Positions 10,090 through 17,098 of a DNA stretch of 38,819 nucleotides are shown here, piece after piece. Source of the stretch: Sphaerisporangium melleum (GTDB lineage Bacteria > Actinomycetota > Actinomycetes > Streptosporangiales > Streptosporangiaceae); the NCBI RefSeq assembly GCF_014646695.1, contig NZ_BMNT01000026.1, forward strand, positions 2,962 to 41,780. The letters run 5' to 3'. Numbering within the stretch: the stretch's first letter is position 1; each line of letters begins with the position of its first letter. The notes under the pieces were generated by a model. The model was given only the letters and a program-made list of their open reading frames with translations. It was not told the DNA's origin and made no database searches. Position numbers and translations under genes: made by a program.

Positions 10090-11130
10090 ATGCACCGCCC
10101 CTTGGTGATCACCGAAGACCGAGACCTACTGGACGAGCTCCTCCGGGTCGCCGCCGCCGCGGGCGTCGAGCTCGATGTCGCGCACGCCGCCGCTCACGCC
10201 CGGCCCTACTGGCGACGGGCCCCGCTCGTGGTCGTGGGCGCCGACGCGGCCGACGCGCTGGCCGCCACCGGGCCGCCGTCAAGGCAGGGCGTGCTGCTCG
10301 TCACCAAGGCGGCGGACGACCCCGCGGTGTGGCGCAAGTGCGTGGCCGTCGGCGCGAAGGCCGTCTTGGAGCTGCCCGACGCCGAGCGCCGCCTGGTGGA
10401 CGAGTTCGCCGAAGCGGCCGAGCCGGTCGTCAGGTCCGGCGCCACGGTCTGTGTCGTCGGAGGCAGCGGGGGTGCCGGCGCCAGTGTGCTCGCGGCCTCG
10501 CTGGCGCTCACCGGGGCGCGCCGGGGCCTGCGCACACTCCTCGTGGACGCCGATCCGCTGGGCGGCGGCATAGACGTCATCCTCGGCCAGGAGCATGCGA
10601 TCGGGGCGCGGTGGCCCGACATCGTCGGCCGGGAGGGCCGGGTCAGCTTCACGGCCCTCCAGGGTGCCCTGCCCACGATGGGCGAGCTCACGGTGCTGTC
10701 GTGGCACCGAGGCGAGTCCCCGCCGATTCCCCCCGAGGCGATGCGGGCCGTTCTCGAAGCGGCCCACAGGGGGTGCGATCTGATCGTCGTCGATCTTCCC
10801 CGTCACGTCGGTCCCGCCGCGGCCGAGGCCCTTTCCCGAGCGGCCTCGACGCTGCTCCTGGTGCCGGCCGAGGTGCGCGGCGTGCTCTCGGCGTCACAGC
10901 TGCTGATCGAGCTCAGCAGGCACACTTCCACCCTCGGCGTCGTGGTCCGCGACGGCGTTCTGCTGCCTGATGTGATCACCCGCTCACTCGGCCTGCCCTG
11001 CGCCGGAGTCCTTGCCGATCAGCGTGGTCTCGCGGACGTGCTCAACCGCGGTGACGCCCCGCCCCTGGGCGACCGCACCCCTCTCGGCCGCTTCTGCGGC
11101 GAATTCCTCACCACCTTGGAGTCCCGATGA
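10090..11130 (+). CDS. ssd: septum-site determining protein Ssd / CpaE-like MinD-family ATPase
   Basis: 346 residues. An N-terminal receiver-like domain (about 1-110, poorly conserved) precedes a MinD/ParA-type domain with the deviant P-loop VVGGSGGAGAS (122-132), which lacks the usual lysine as in mycobacterial Ssd, the LLVDADPLGGG segment (150-160, Asp153 and Asp155) and LIVVDLPR as Walker B. The Rv3660c protein of this type affects septum formation; in tad loci CpaE-like proteins localise the pilus machine. I chose the ATG at 10090 because GAGGGAGG precedes it by 7 bases; an open extension upstream has no such site. The stop TGA overlaps an ATG (ATGA) of the following ORF. First gene of the tad operon. 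Confidence 0.88.
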   Translation: MHRPLVITEDRDLLDELLRVAAAAGVELDVAHAAAHARPYWRRAPLVVVGADAADALAATGPPSRQGVLLVTKAADDPAVWRKCVAVGAKAVLELPDAERRLVDEFAEAAEPVVRSGATVCVVGGSGGAGASVLAASLALTGARRGLRTLLVDADPLGGGIDVILGQEHAIGARWPDIVGREGRVSFTALQGALPTMGELTVLSWHRGESPPIPPEAMRAVLEAAHRGCDLIVVDLPRHVGPAAAEALSRAASTLLLVPAEVRGVLSASQLLIELSRHTSTLGVVVRDGVLLPDVITRSLGLPCAGVLADQRGLADVLNRGDAPPLGDRTPLGRFCGEFLTTLESR

Positions 11131-11672
11131 CCCGGCCATCGCGGCCTTCCCGCCTCGTCACCGGCTCTCCCGGCGCAGCAGAGGCCGGCGCCCGCGCTCC
11201 TGACGTTCCTCCTGCCGGCGACATCGAAGCAGGAAATGTCCCCACCGTGGGGGCAAGTCCGCGGCCCGCCCCACCGTGCCCGGCGTCTTCCGCCCCGCCG
11301 GCGCACACCGCCGAAGGAAGCAGTGGCCCTGCCGCGGAGGCTCCTGGTTGCGACGGTGCGGTGCACGCCCGCGAGGCCGACGCCGGCGACCAGCGCGCTG
11401 CCGCACCGCGCCGGGCCGCCGACGTGCCACCACGCGCTCGCGACCCACGCCATCCCCGGATCCGCCGGGGGCCGCGCGACCCGCGGCAGGTCGCCATCCG
11501 CTCCAGACGCGCCCTCCGGGGCGGCCGGCCCTCACGGAACGGCACTGCGCAGGAGGGGGGAGGCGGGCCCGACGGCAGCAGTGACTCCCCCCTCCCCGGC
11601 ATGCCGCGGCCGGCGACCGGAGATCGAGGCGGGGGTCGTCGTCCACCGCGCGTCGTGCGAGTCCGGCGATGA
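11127..11672 (+). CDS. unrecognised disordered basic/proline-rich ORF between ssd and tadA
   Basis: 181 codons open. The ATG overlaps the ssd stop as ATGA (11127-11130), and its TGA overlaps the tadA ATG as ATGA (11669-11672), the pattern expected of a translationally coupled operon gene. The product is dominated by Pro, Arg, Ala and Gly with no hydrophobic segment; an acidic-leaning N-terminal third (PDVPPAGDIEAGNVPTVG) passes into a strongly basic C-terminal half (RDPRHPRIRRGPRDPRQ). No known domain is seen and I assign no function. Codon third positions are GC-rich but less so than in ssd and tadA, so a non-coding insertion that happens to stay open is the alternative. The double overlap is the main argument that it is translated. 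Confidence 0.5.
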   Translation: MTRPSRPSRLVTGSPGAAEAGARAPDVPPAGDIEAGNVPTVGASPRPAPPCPASSAPPAHTAEGSSGPAAEAPGCDGAVHAREADAGDQRAAAPRRAADVPPRARDPRHPRIRRGPRDPRQVAIRSRRALRGGRPSRNGTAQEGGGGPDGSSDSPLPGMPRPATGDRGGGRRPPRVVRVRR

Positions 11673-12826
11673 ACCGCGCGGTGGTCTCGCCAGAGCTGGT
11701 GGAAGCCGTGCGCGTGCGTCTGGCCCGGACGGGTGCGGAGCCATCGGCCGCCCAGGTGGCCGCGGCGCTGCGTGCCGAACGTGCCGTGCTGGGGGACGCG
11801 GAGGTCCTCGCGGTCGCTCGCGCCCTGCGCGCCGACCTGATCGGCGCCGGTCCGCTCGAACCTCTGCTCGCCGAGCCCGATGTCACCGACGTGCTCGTGA
11901 ACGGTCCGCGGGAGGTCTGGGTCGACACGGGAGACGGCCTGCGGCGCACCTCGGTCGTGTTCTCCGGAGACGATGAGGTGCGGCGGCTCGGCCAGAGACT
12001 GGCCGCGGCGGCGGGCAGACGCCTCGACGACGCCTGTCCTTGGGTCGACGCGCGCCTGCCCGGCGGGGTACGCCTGCACGCGATCCTCCCCCCGGTGGCC
12101 TCCGACGGCACCTGCCTGTCACTCAGGCTTCCTCCGCGTAGGTCCTTCACCTTGGCCGAGCTCGTTCCGGGTCCGGGCGCCGTCGCGCTCCGGGCGATGG
12201 TCGTCTCGCGGCTGGCCTTCCTGGTGACGGGCGGTACGGGCACCGGAAAAACGACACTGCTCAGCAGCTTGCTGTCCCTGGCCGACCCGGGGGAGCGGCT
12301 GGTCCTGGTGGAGGACTCCTGCGAGCTTCGCCCGGCCCATCCGCACATCGTCCGGCTGGAGACCCGCCCGGCGAACCTCGAGGGCGCCGGAGGAGTCGGG
12401 TTGCGCGACCTCGTACGGCAGGCACTGCGCATGCGACCGGATCGCCTGGTCGTCGGGGAGGTGCGCGGCGCGGAGGTCGTCGACCTCCTGGCCGCCCTGA
12501 ACACCGGTCACGAGGGCGGTTGCGGCACTCTGCACGCGAACAATCCCGCCGACGTCCCCGCTCGGCTGGAGGCACTGGCCTGTGCCGCCGGCCTGACCCG
12601 GGAAGCGGTGCACAGCCAGATCGCCGCGGCGCTCGACGCGGTGATCCACGTGGTGCGAGATCCGCGCGGCGGCCGGCGCAGAGTGGCCGAGATCTGCCTG
12701 ATGGAGAGAGAAGCCTCCGGGTTCGTCCGTGTGCTTCCCGCGCTGACCTTCCCACCCGTGGGCGACCCTCAGCCCGGTCCGGCACTCCCCACCCTCCTGG
12801 CCAGAGCACCTGGCGCCCTCGGCTGA
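11669..12826 (+). CDS. tadA: TadA/CpaF-type secretion ATPase
   Basis: 385 residues, a type II/IV secretion ATPase that would power pilus assembly at the inner face of the membrane. Visible: N-terminal domain with EPLLAEPDVTDVLVNGP (64-80), Walker A GGTGTGKTT (188-196), the Asp box LVEDSCELRP (213-222), the Walker B region RLVVGEVRG (259-267, Glu264) and the His box GHEGGCGTLHANNP (280-293). Length is normal for the CpaF group. The ATG at 11669 overlaps the stop of the preceding ORF and lacks a strong ribosome site, fitting coupling. 206 bases separate it from tadB, where some re-initiation or a minor promoter would be needed. Confidence 0.95.
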   Translation: MNRAVVSPELVEAVRVRLARTGAEPSAAQVAAALRAERAVLGDAEVLAVARALRADLIGAGPLEPLLAEPDVTDVLVNGPREVWVDTGDGLRRTSVVFSGDDEVRRLGQRLAAAAGRRLDDACPWVDARLPGGVRLHAILPPVASDGTCLSLRLPPRRSFTLAELVPGPGAVALRAMVVSRLAFLVTGGTGTGKTTLLSSLLSLADPGERLVLVEDSCELRPAHPHIVRLETRPANLEGAGGVGLRDLVRQALRMRPDRLVVGEVRGAEVVDLLAALNTGHEGGCGTLHANNPADVPARLEALACAAGLTREAVHSQIAAALDAVIHVVRDPRGGRRRVAEICLMEREASGFVRVLPALTFPPVGDPQPGPALPTLLARAPGALG

Positions 12827-13032
12827 TCCGTTCCGCCCGGGCCTGGTGTCCACCGATCACGCCGGGTTCTCGACCTCGTGACGCCACAGCGACTCCGAAC
12901 GGCTGCCCGACCCGGTGAGCGCCAGGGTGGGGCCGGGCCGGTGGCGCTCGGCCGGTGTGCCGGCTCGCGAAGGGCAGGACCATCTGCTCAGGGCGGGTGA
13001 GGCGAAGGAACGGAACGTTTGAAGGAGAGCGG

Positions 13033-13755
13033 ATGCTGATCGTCGCCATCGGGCTGGCCGCTGTCGCGGCGCTGCTGTGGACGAGCCCGGACGCCGCCAC
13101 CCTCCGGCTCCTGGAGCTGATGCGTTCTCGCCAGGAGGCCCGTGGGTCGTTCCTCGACTGCCTGTCCCGTCTGGCACGCCGGCCGAGCAGGGCGAAGCAG
13201 GCCGCCGTCTGGCGGAGAGTCTCGATCGAACTGTGCCAGGCGGTCGTGGCCGAGCTTGCGGCCGGCCGCCCGCCCGGGGACGCCCTGGTGCGGGCGATCG
13301 GCTGCCTCGACCCACCCGAGGCCGCGGCGTTACGTCCTGTCGTGGCCACGGCACGTGACGGCGGTGACGTGCCCGCGGCCTTGGAGCGAGCCGCTCCCGC
13401 CCATGGCGGTGAAGGACTCCGGCGGCTGGCGGCGTGCTGGCGCGTCGGCCTCGCTACGGGGGCCGGGCTCACCGCACTGGTCGAACGGGTCGGTCTCTCC
13501 CTGAGAGAGGCGGAAACACACCGAGGCGAGGTCGAGGCCCAGTTGGCCGGTCCACGTTCGACGGCCCGGCTGCTGGCGGGCCTGCCGCTGCTCGGCATCC
13601 TCCTGGCGGCCGGTCTGGGGCTGCGCCCTCTGGCGTTCCTGTTCGGTGGCCCGGCCGGTTACGCGTGCCTCGGCGCCGGCGTGCTGCTCGCCCTTGCCGG
13701 AATGTGGTGGATGAACCGCCTGGTCGCCCAGGCACAGCGGCACGTGCCGGCCTGA
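13033..13755 (+). CDS. tadB: TadB-like type II secretion F-domain membrane protein
   Basis: 240 residues. One N-terminal membrane segment (1-16), a cytoplasmic helical T2SSF-type domain (about 60-165, with ELCQAVVAELAAGRPPGDAL typical of the family) and two or three C-terminal membrane segments (178-226). In tad systems TadB and TadC form the inner-membrane platform for TadA. The ATG at 13033 follows GAAGGAGA by about 7 bases; the longer open frame from 12955 adds 26 residues with no ribosome site. Corresponds in position to Rv3658c. Confidence 0.88.
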   Translation: MLIVAIGLAAVAALLWTSPDAATLRLLELMRSRQEARGSFLDCLSRLARRPSRAKQAAVWRRVSIELCQAVVAELAAGRPPGDALVRAIGCLDPPEAAALRPVVATARDGGDVPAALERAAPAHGGEGLRRLAACWRVGLATGAGLTALVERVGLSLREAETHRGEVEAQLAGPRSTARLLAGLPLLGILLAAGLGLRPLAFLFGGPAGYACLGAGVLLALAGMWWMNRLVAQAQRHVPA

Positions 13756-13832
13756 GCCGCCCGCCGCCGGGTCTCGGCCGTGACGGCCACCCCGTGCACC
13801 ACCCCCATGACAGAGCGACGATCGGAGAACCG

Positions 13833-15038
13833 ATGAGCATTCTGCTCGCCGCCGGGCTGGCGGTGCTCGCCACGTGGCTGTGGCTGACTCCATGGGATCC
13901 CGCTGATCGACTGGCCGAGATCGACATGTTCCATCTGCGGGGTGAGTGGGATGATCCGCACGATCTCTGGGGACGAGGCCCGACCTTTCGGTCCGGTTCG
14001 CGGAGCGAAGATGCTCTCCACGGTGGCGGTCCATCACCCGGAGCCCCGGTCGGCGGACCGGGTGAAGGTGCAGAGCAGCTCGGCCTCCTGGCGGGTCCGG
14101 AACGCTCTCGCCTGCCCGTGGGTTCGGCCCGTGCCGGCCCGGCCACCGCAGGGCCGTTTCCGGACAGCGCGATCACGATCAAGGCAAGGACCGAACCGCC
14201 CTCGAAGGCGAGGCGGGGCCTGTGGGCCGACTCTGCGGGGCGAGCCGCGACAGGCCGCCCGGCGAGACCAGGCGAACTGGTCACGACCGGTGGCCCGGTT
14301 TGGCGCGGGTCGCCGAGCGGATCCCGTCGGCGGCGCCGGCTCGGCCGGATGGCCGCCGCGGATGTGACGAACGCGAGGAACGGTGGGCGGTTCCCCGATT
14401 CCCCCGCGCCTGAGCCGAGGACGTCCGAGCCGGGCTTGCGGTACGGGGCGCGCCGGGCACTCCTGCCGGTCGCGGTGGCACTGGGCGGCGTCGTTGTCGT
14501 GGGAGGCGTGCCGGGGGGCGCCTGTGGCGTCGTCGCCGCGCTTCTCGTGCTGGTGCTGGAGCGCCGCAGGGAGCCCGCTGAAGCCGGCCGGAGGCGGGAG
14601 CGGATCACCGCCGACCTGCCGTTCGCGCTGGACCTCATGGTGGCCTGCCTGCGGGCGGGCCTGCCCGTGAGCGCGGCGGTGCACGCGGCGGCGGAGGCCA
14701 TCGGAGGTCCGCTCGGCGAGAGCCTGGCCTGGGTGAACGGTCAGCTGCGGCTCGGCGCGCGGCCGGAGGACGCCTGGTCGGCTCTTGAGAACGACCCGTC
14801 GCTCGCCATGACGGCCCGGGGCATGATCCGTGCCGCTCTCAGTGGCGCGCCGGTGGCGGACGTGCTCGCAAGGCTTGCCGACGACGCTCGTCAACGATCC
14901 CGGGCCGCTTCGGCCGGGGCGGCACGCCGGGTCGGGGTGCGGGTGGTGGCGCCCTTGGGGTTGTGCTTCCTTCCGGCCTTCGTGCTCCTGGGGATCGTCC
15001 CGGTCATCGCAGGTCTGGCCGGCCAGGTCTTCCCCTGA
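13833..15038 (+). CDS. tadC: TadC-like T2SSF protein with a ~170-residue disordered insertion
   Basis: 401 residues, about twice the roughly 190-280 usual for actinobacterial TadC. Residues 1-20 form a membrane segment; 35-205 are a Gly/Pro/Ser/Arg-rich, probably disordered stretch with a basic patch SGSRRRRRLGR (162-172); 208-242 are hydrophobic; 255-360 are the T2SSF domain (ITADLPFALDLMVACLRAG, GGPLGESLAWVNGQL), and 368-398 the last membrane segment(s). ATG at 13833 with GGAG 6 bases upstream. The insertion stays in frame through 500 bases, arguing it is translated. With TadB it should form the platform of the pilus machine; the insertion could bind partners or be a tolerated expansion. 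Confidence 0.85.
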   Translation: MSILLAAGLAVLATWLWLTPWDPADRLAEIDMFHLRGEWDDPHDLWGRGPTFRSGSRSEDALHGGGPSPGAPVGGPGEGAEQLGLLAGPERSRLPVGSARAGPATAGPFPDSAITIKARTEPPSKARRGLWADSAGRAATGRPARPGELVTTGGPVWRGSPSGSRRRRRLGRMAAADVTNARNGGRFPDSPAPEPRTSEPGLRYGARRALLPVAVALGGVVVVGGVPGGACGVVAALLVLVLERRREPAEAGRRRERITADLPFALDLMVACLRAGLPVSAAVHAAAEAIGGPLGESLAWVNGQLRLGARPEDAWSALENDPSLAMTARGMIRAALSGAPVADVLARLADDARQRSRAASAGAARRVGVRVVAPLGLCFLPAFVLLGIVPVIAGLAGQVFP

Positions 15039-15043
15039 TCGTG

Positions 15044-15078
15044 GCCGGGAGCCGGGAGCCGGGAGCCGGGAGCCGGGG
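15044..15078. repeat. five tandem 7-base units GCCGGGA
   Basis: Four exact copies and a fifth with one change directly after the tadC stop; no evident function. Confidence 0.85.
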
Positions 15079-15107
15079 ACGGCGATGGCGATGTTGGGGC
15101 ACAGCCC

Positions 15108-15137
15108 GGCGCCGGTGCTCCAGGCGCCGGTGCTCCA
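15108..15137. repeat. two perfect 15-base tandem units
   Basis: GGCGCCGGTGCTCCA is repeated exactly head to tail in the tadC-pilin spacer. Confidence 0.85.
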
Positions 15138-15166
15138 GGCGTCGCTCAACCTGCAGGGGGAGTGCG

Positions 15167-15212
15167 TTGTCCACAGGTTGTGGGCCGAGAGCGTGAACCA
15201 TCCACAGAACAC
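15167..15212 (+). promoter_or_regulatory. DnaA-box-like cluster upstream of the pilin gene
   Basis: TTGTCCACA at 15167-15175 is the form of DnaA box preferred in Streptomyces origins. A reversed GCCCACAA-like copy (about 15177-15184) and ATCCACAG (about 15201-15208) follow. They lie 105-150 bases before the Flp-type pilin start. Confidence 0.3.
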
Positions 15213-15316
15213 CGCTCGGCCGGAAAGTCGCCCCAGCGAATTGGCCATCCTGTTCTCGCTGGTCAGGGCCGATGGGACTCCCATACGGCCGCGGTGACGA
15301 CTCAAGGAGAAGTCCG

Positions 15317-15622
15317 ATGCGCAGGTGGATCCGTCGAGTGCGGCGGCACATGCCGACGGCGGTGTGGCGAGGGAAGAGGGCGGCGGCAGCGGGCGGAGAC
15401 CGCGTGCTGAGGTGGTCATGGGCCGATCTCCGGACCCGCGCCCGCGGGCTCGCGGCGATGGCACGCCTGAGATGGCAGGCGGGCATGTCCACCGCTGAGT
15501 ACGCGGTGGGCACGATCGCCGCCTGCGCGTTCGCGGCGCTGCTCTTCAAGATCGTCAGCAGCCCCGAGGTGCGGAAGATGCTCTCCGACCTCATCAGCCG
15601 CGCCCTTCGGCTCGCCGGGTGA
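15317..15622 (+). CDS. Flp-type pilin precursor (DUF4244)
   Basis: 101 residues. A long, very basic leader (1-56) ends in Gly, followed by MSTAEYAVGT and a hydrophobic helix IAACAFAALLFKIV (67-80). The G56/M57 junction with Glu61 at +5 and Tyr62 at +6 is the prepilin-peptidase site of Flp/type IVb pilins, so the mature pilin would have about 45 residues. The position equals that of Rv3656c in the mycobacterial cluster. ATG at 15317 with AAGGAG 8 bases upstream; an upstream in-frame extension lacks a ribosome site. No prepilin peptidase gene lies in the window, so a distant TadV-like enzyme would be required. Confidence 0.85.
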   Translation: MRRWIRRVRRHMPTAVWRGKRAAAAGGDRVLRWSWADLRTRARGLAAMARLRWQAGMSTAEYAVGTIAACAFAALLFKIVSSPEVRKMLSDLISRALRLAG

Positions 15623-15671
15623 TCTGAAGGCCCGACGAGGGCGGAGTTCTCGTGAAGGTTGTGGATGACCG

Positions 15672-16163
15672 ATGGGGCGGTGGAACCGGCGTGATGGCCG
15701 GTGCTCGGAGTCGGGGTCGGTCACGGCCGAGACGGCCGTGGCGCTGCCGGCGCTCGCGTTGGTGCTGGGGGCGGCGTTGTGGGCCGTCGCGGCCGTGGCG
15801 GCCCAGGTGCAGTGCGTGGACGCGGCGTGGCTGGCGGCCAGGGCCGCCGCTCGCGGGGAGGCGCTGGAGGCGGTCGACCAGGCCGCCCGCCGCGCCGCCC
15901 CCGCGGGCGCGGCCGTCTCGGTCTCCCGGGACGTCAGGCTGACCCGCGTCGCGGTCTCGGTGCTGATCAGGCCGAGCTGGGCCATCGGTATGCCACCGAT
16001 CTCGATACAGGCGTCAGCGACCGCGGCCACCGAGTGGGGCGCCACCGACGGTCTCCCCGGGCCGGACGAAGAATTCGCGGGCACTCCGCATCACGAGGGT
16101 GCGCACGTCCTGCCACCGGAGCCTCCAAGATCGGCCAGCGATCGCCTGCCGGGGCCGGACTGA
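15672..16163 (+). CDS. tadE: TadE-type minor pilin-like protein
   Basis: 163 residues. A short leader ending in Gly15 is followed by SVTAETAVALPALALVLGAA with Glu20 at +5, the TadE prepilin motif, and a membrane helix (22-45). The body (50-110) is small and Ala-rich. The last 50 residues (from about ATEWGATDGL) are Pro/Asp/Glu-rich, make the protein longer than the 125-residue Rv3655c type and are probably disordered. The stop codon lies inside the first copy of a tandem repeat array. ATG at 15672; the ribosome site is weak (a purine stretch around 15655-15668). TadE proteins are processed minor pilins that assist Flp pilus assembly. Confidence 0.82.
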   Translation: MGRWNRRDGRCSESGSVTAETAVALPALALVLGAALWAVAAVAAQVQCVDAAWLAARAAARGEALEAVDQAARRAAPAGAAVSVSRDVRLTRVAVSVLIRPSWAIGMPPISIQASATAATEWGATDGLPGPDEEFAGTPHHEGAHVLPPEPPRSASDRLPGPD

Positions 16164-16420
16164 GTGGCGGGCATCGGGAGGCAGTGATCAGGGGCGCGGG
16201 GGTCGGTCTGAGTGGCGGCGTCCGGGGCGCGGGCGGACTGAGTGGCGGGCATCGGGAGGCGGTGATCGGGGTGCGGGAGTCGGTCTGGGTGGCGGGCATC
16301 GGGGGCGGTGATCGGGGTGCGGGGGTCGGTCTGAGTGGTGGGCATTGGGAGGCGGTGGTCGGGGGCGCGGGGGTCGGCCTGAGTGGTGGGCGTCCGGGGT
16401 GTGGGGGAGGGGGCGGACTG
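16157..16420. repeat. degenerate 47-base tandem repeat array (six units)
   Basis: Units begin with GG(T/A/C)CTG(A/G)GTGG at 16157, 16205, 16235, 16282, 16328 and 16376, giving periods of 48, 30, 47, 46 and 48 bases. Most share GGCGGGCATCGGGAGGC and GTGATCGGGG cores; the second and sixth are shortened or diverged. The strand is strongly G-rich. The first unit holds the tadE stop codon. The array fills most of the spacer before the next pilin-like gene. Frames through it are all low-complexity, so it is treated as non-coding. Confidence 0.9.
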
Positions 16421-16545
16421 CTGGAGGACGGCGATAGTTGCGGGTGACGGGGAGTGCGGAGTCATTGGGAGTCATTGACGGACGCCGTCCTCTTTGGCCG
16501 GTCCGGCGGCTGGCCGGCTTGGTGCGGCTGGGGGAGGTGGCGGTC

Positions 16546-16944
16546 ATGGTCGTTTCGTGTGGGGGCGGCGTGGTGCGGTGCCGGGTGCGGAGAAGATCGG
16601 GCGGCGTTCCTGATCGAGGCGCGGGCACGGTTTGGGTGATCGGCGTCATGGCGGTCATCTGGTTCATCGCCGCGGCGCTCCTCGTCGTGGGAGCGGGTCG
16701 CATCGCCCGGCACCGCGCCCAGTCGGCTGCCGATCTGAGCGCTCTGGCAGGAGCGGCGCGGGCGATCGCGGCCCCTGAGACCGCATGCCGGTCAGCACGG
16801 GAAGCGGCGAAGGCGAACCGCGCGTCGGTCAGCCGATGCGTAGTGGGGGACGGAGTGGTGTTCGTGCGGGTCAAGGTCGCCTTGACGCTGCCGTGGACCG
16901 GCGACCTCTCCGCCGTCGCCGACGCCCGCGCCGGCCCTCGCTGA
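16546..16944 (+). CDS. Rv3654c-type TadE-like secretion-neighbourhood protein
   Basis: 132 residues. DRGAGTVWVIGVMAVIWFIA (about 24-43) and the following RIARHRAQSAADLSALAGA match the helicase/secretion-neighbourhood TadE-like family. It has a prepilin-like Gly before the hydrophobic helix but no Glu at +5. It is always found between tad genes and the DECH helicase, as here. I chose the ATG at 16546 because GGGGGAGGT precedes it with 7 bases of spacing; a longer frame from 16438 lacks this and begins just after the repeat array. Probably an exported, membrane-anchored component; molecular role unknown. Confidence 0.8.
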   Translation: MVVSCGGGVVRCRVRRRSGGVPDRGAGTVWVIGVMAVIWFIAAALLVVGAGRIARHRAQSAADLSALAGAARAIAAPETACRSAREAAKANRASVSRCVVGDGVVFVRVKVALTLPWTGDLSAVADARAGPR

Positions 16945-17098
16945 CCCACCTAAGAGAACTCCCGGGGCCACACCGCAGTGCCACTCCGCGAAGACACGCT
17001 CGCACCAGGGCAGCGGAGACCGTCGTCATCGGCCCGGGCGTGCCGTTCGTGGGCGGATAGGGGATGCGGAGACGGGAGGCGGTGCTGGGGCGGTGGGG

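Noticed and set aside
15701-16447. 248-codon frame through the minisatellite giving repeated GVGLSGG peptides
   Set aside because: Different frame from tadE, overlaps its prepilin motif, and the peptide is only a by-product of the repeat; minus-strand frames are equally open.
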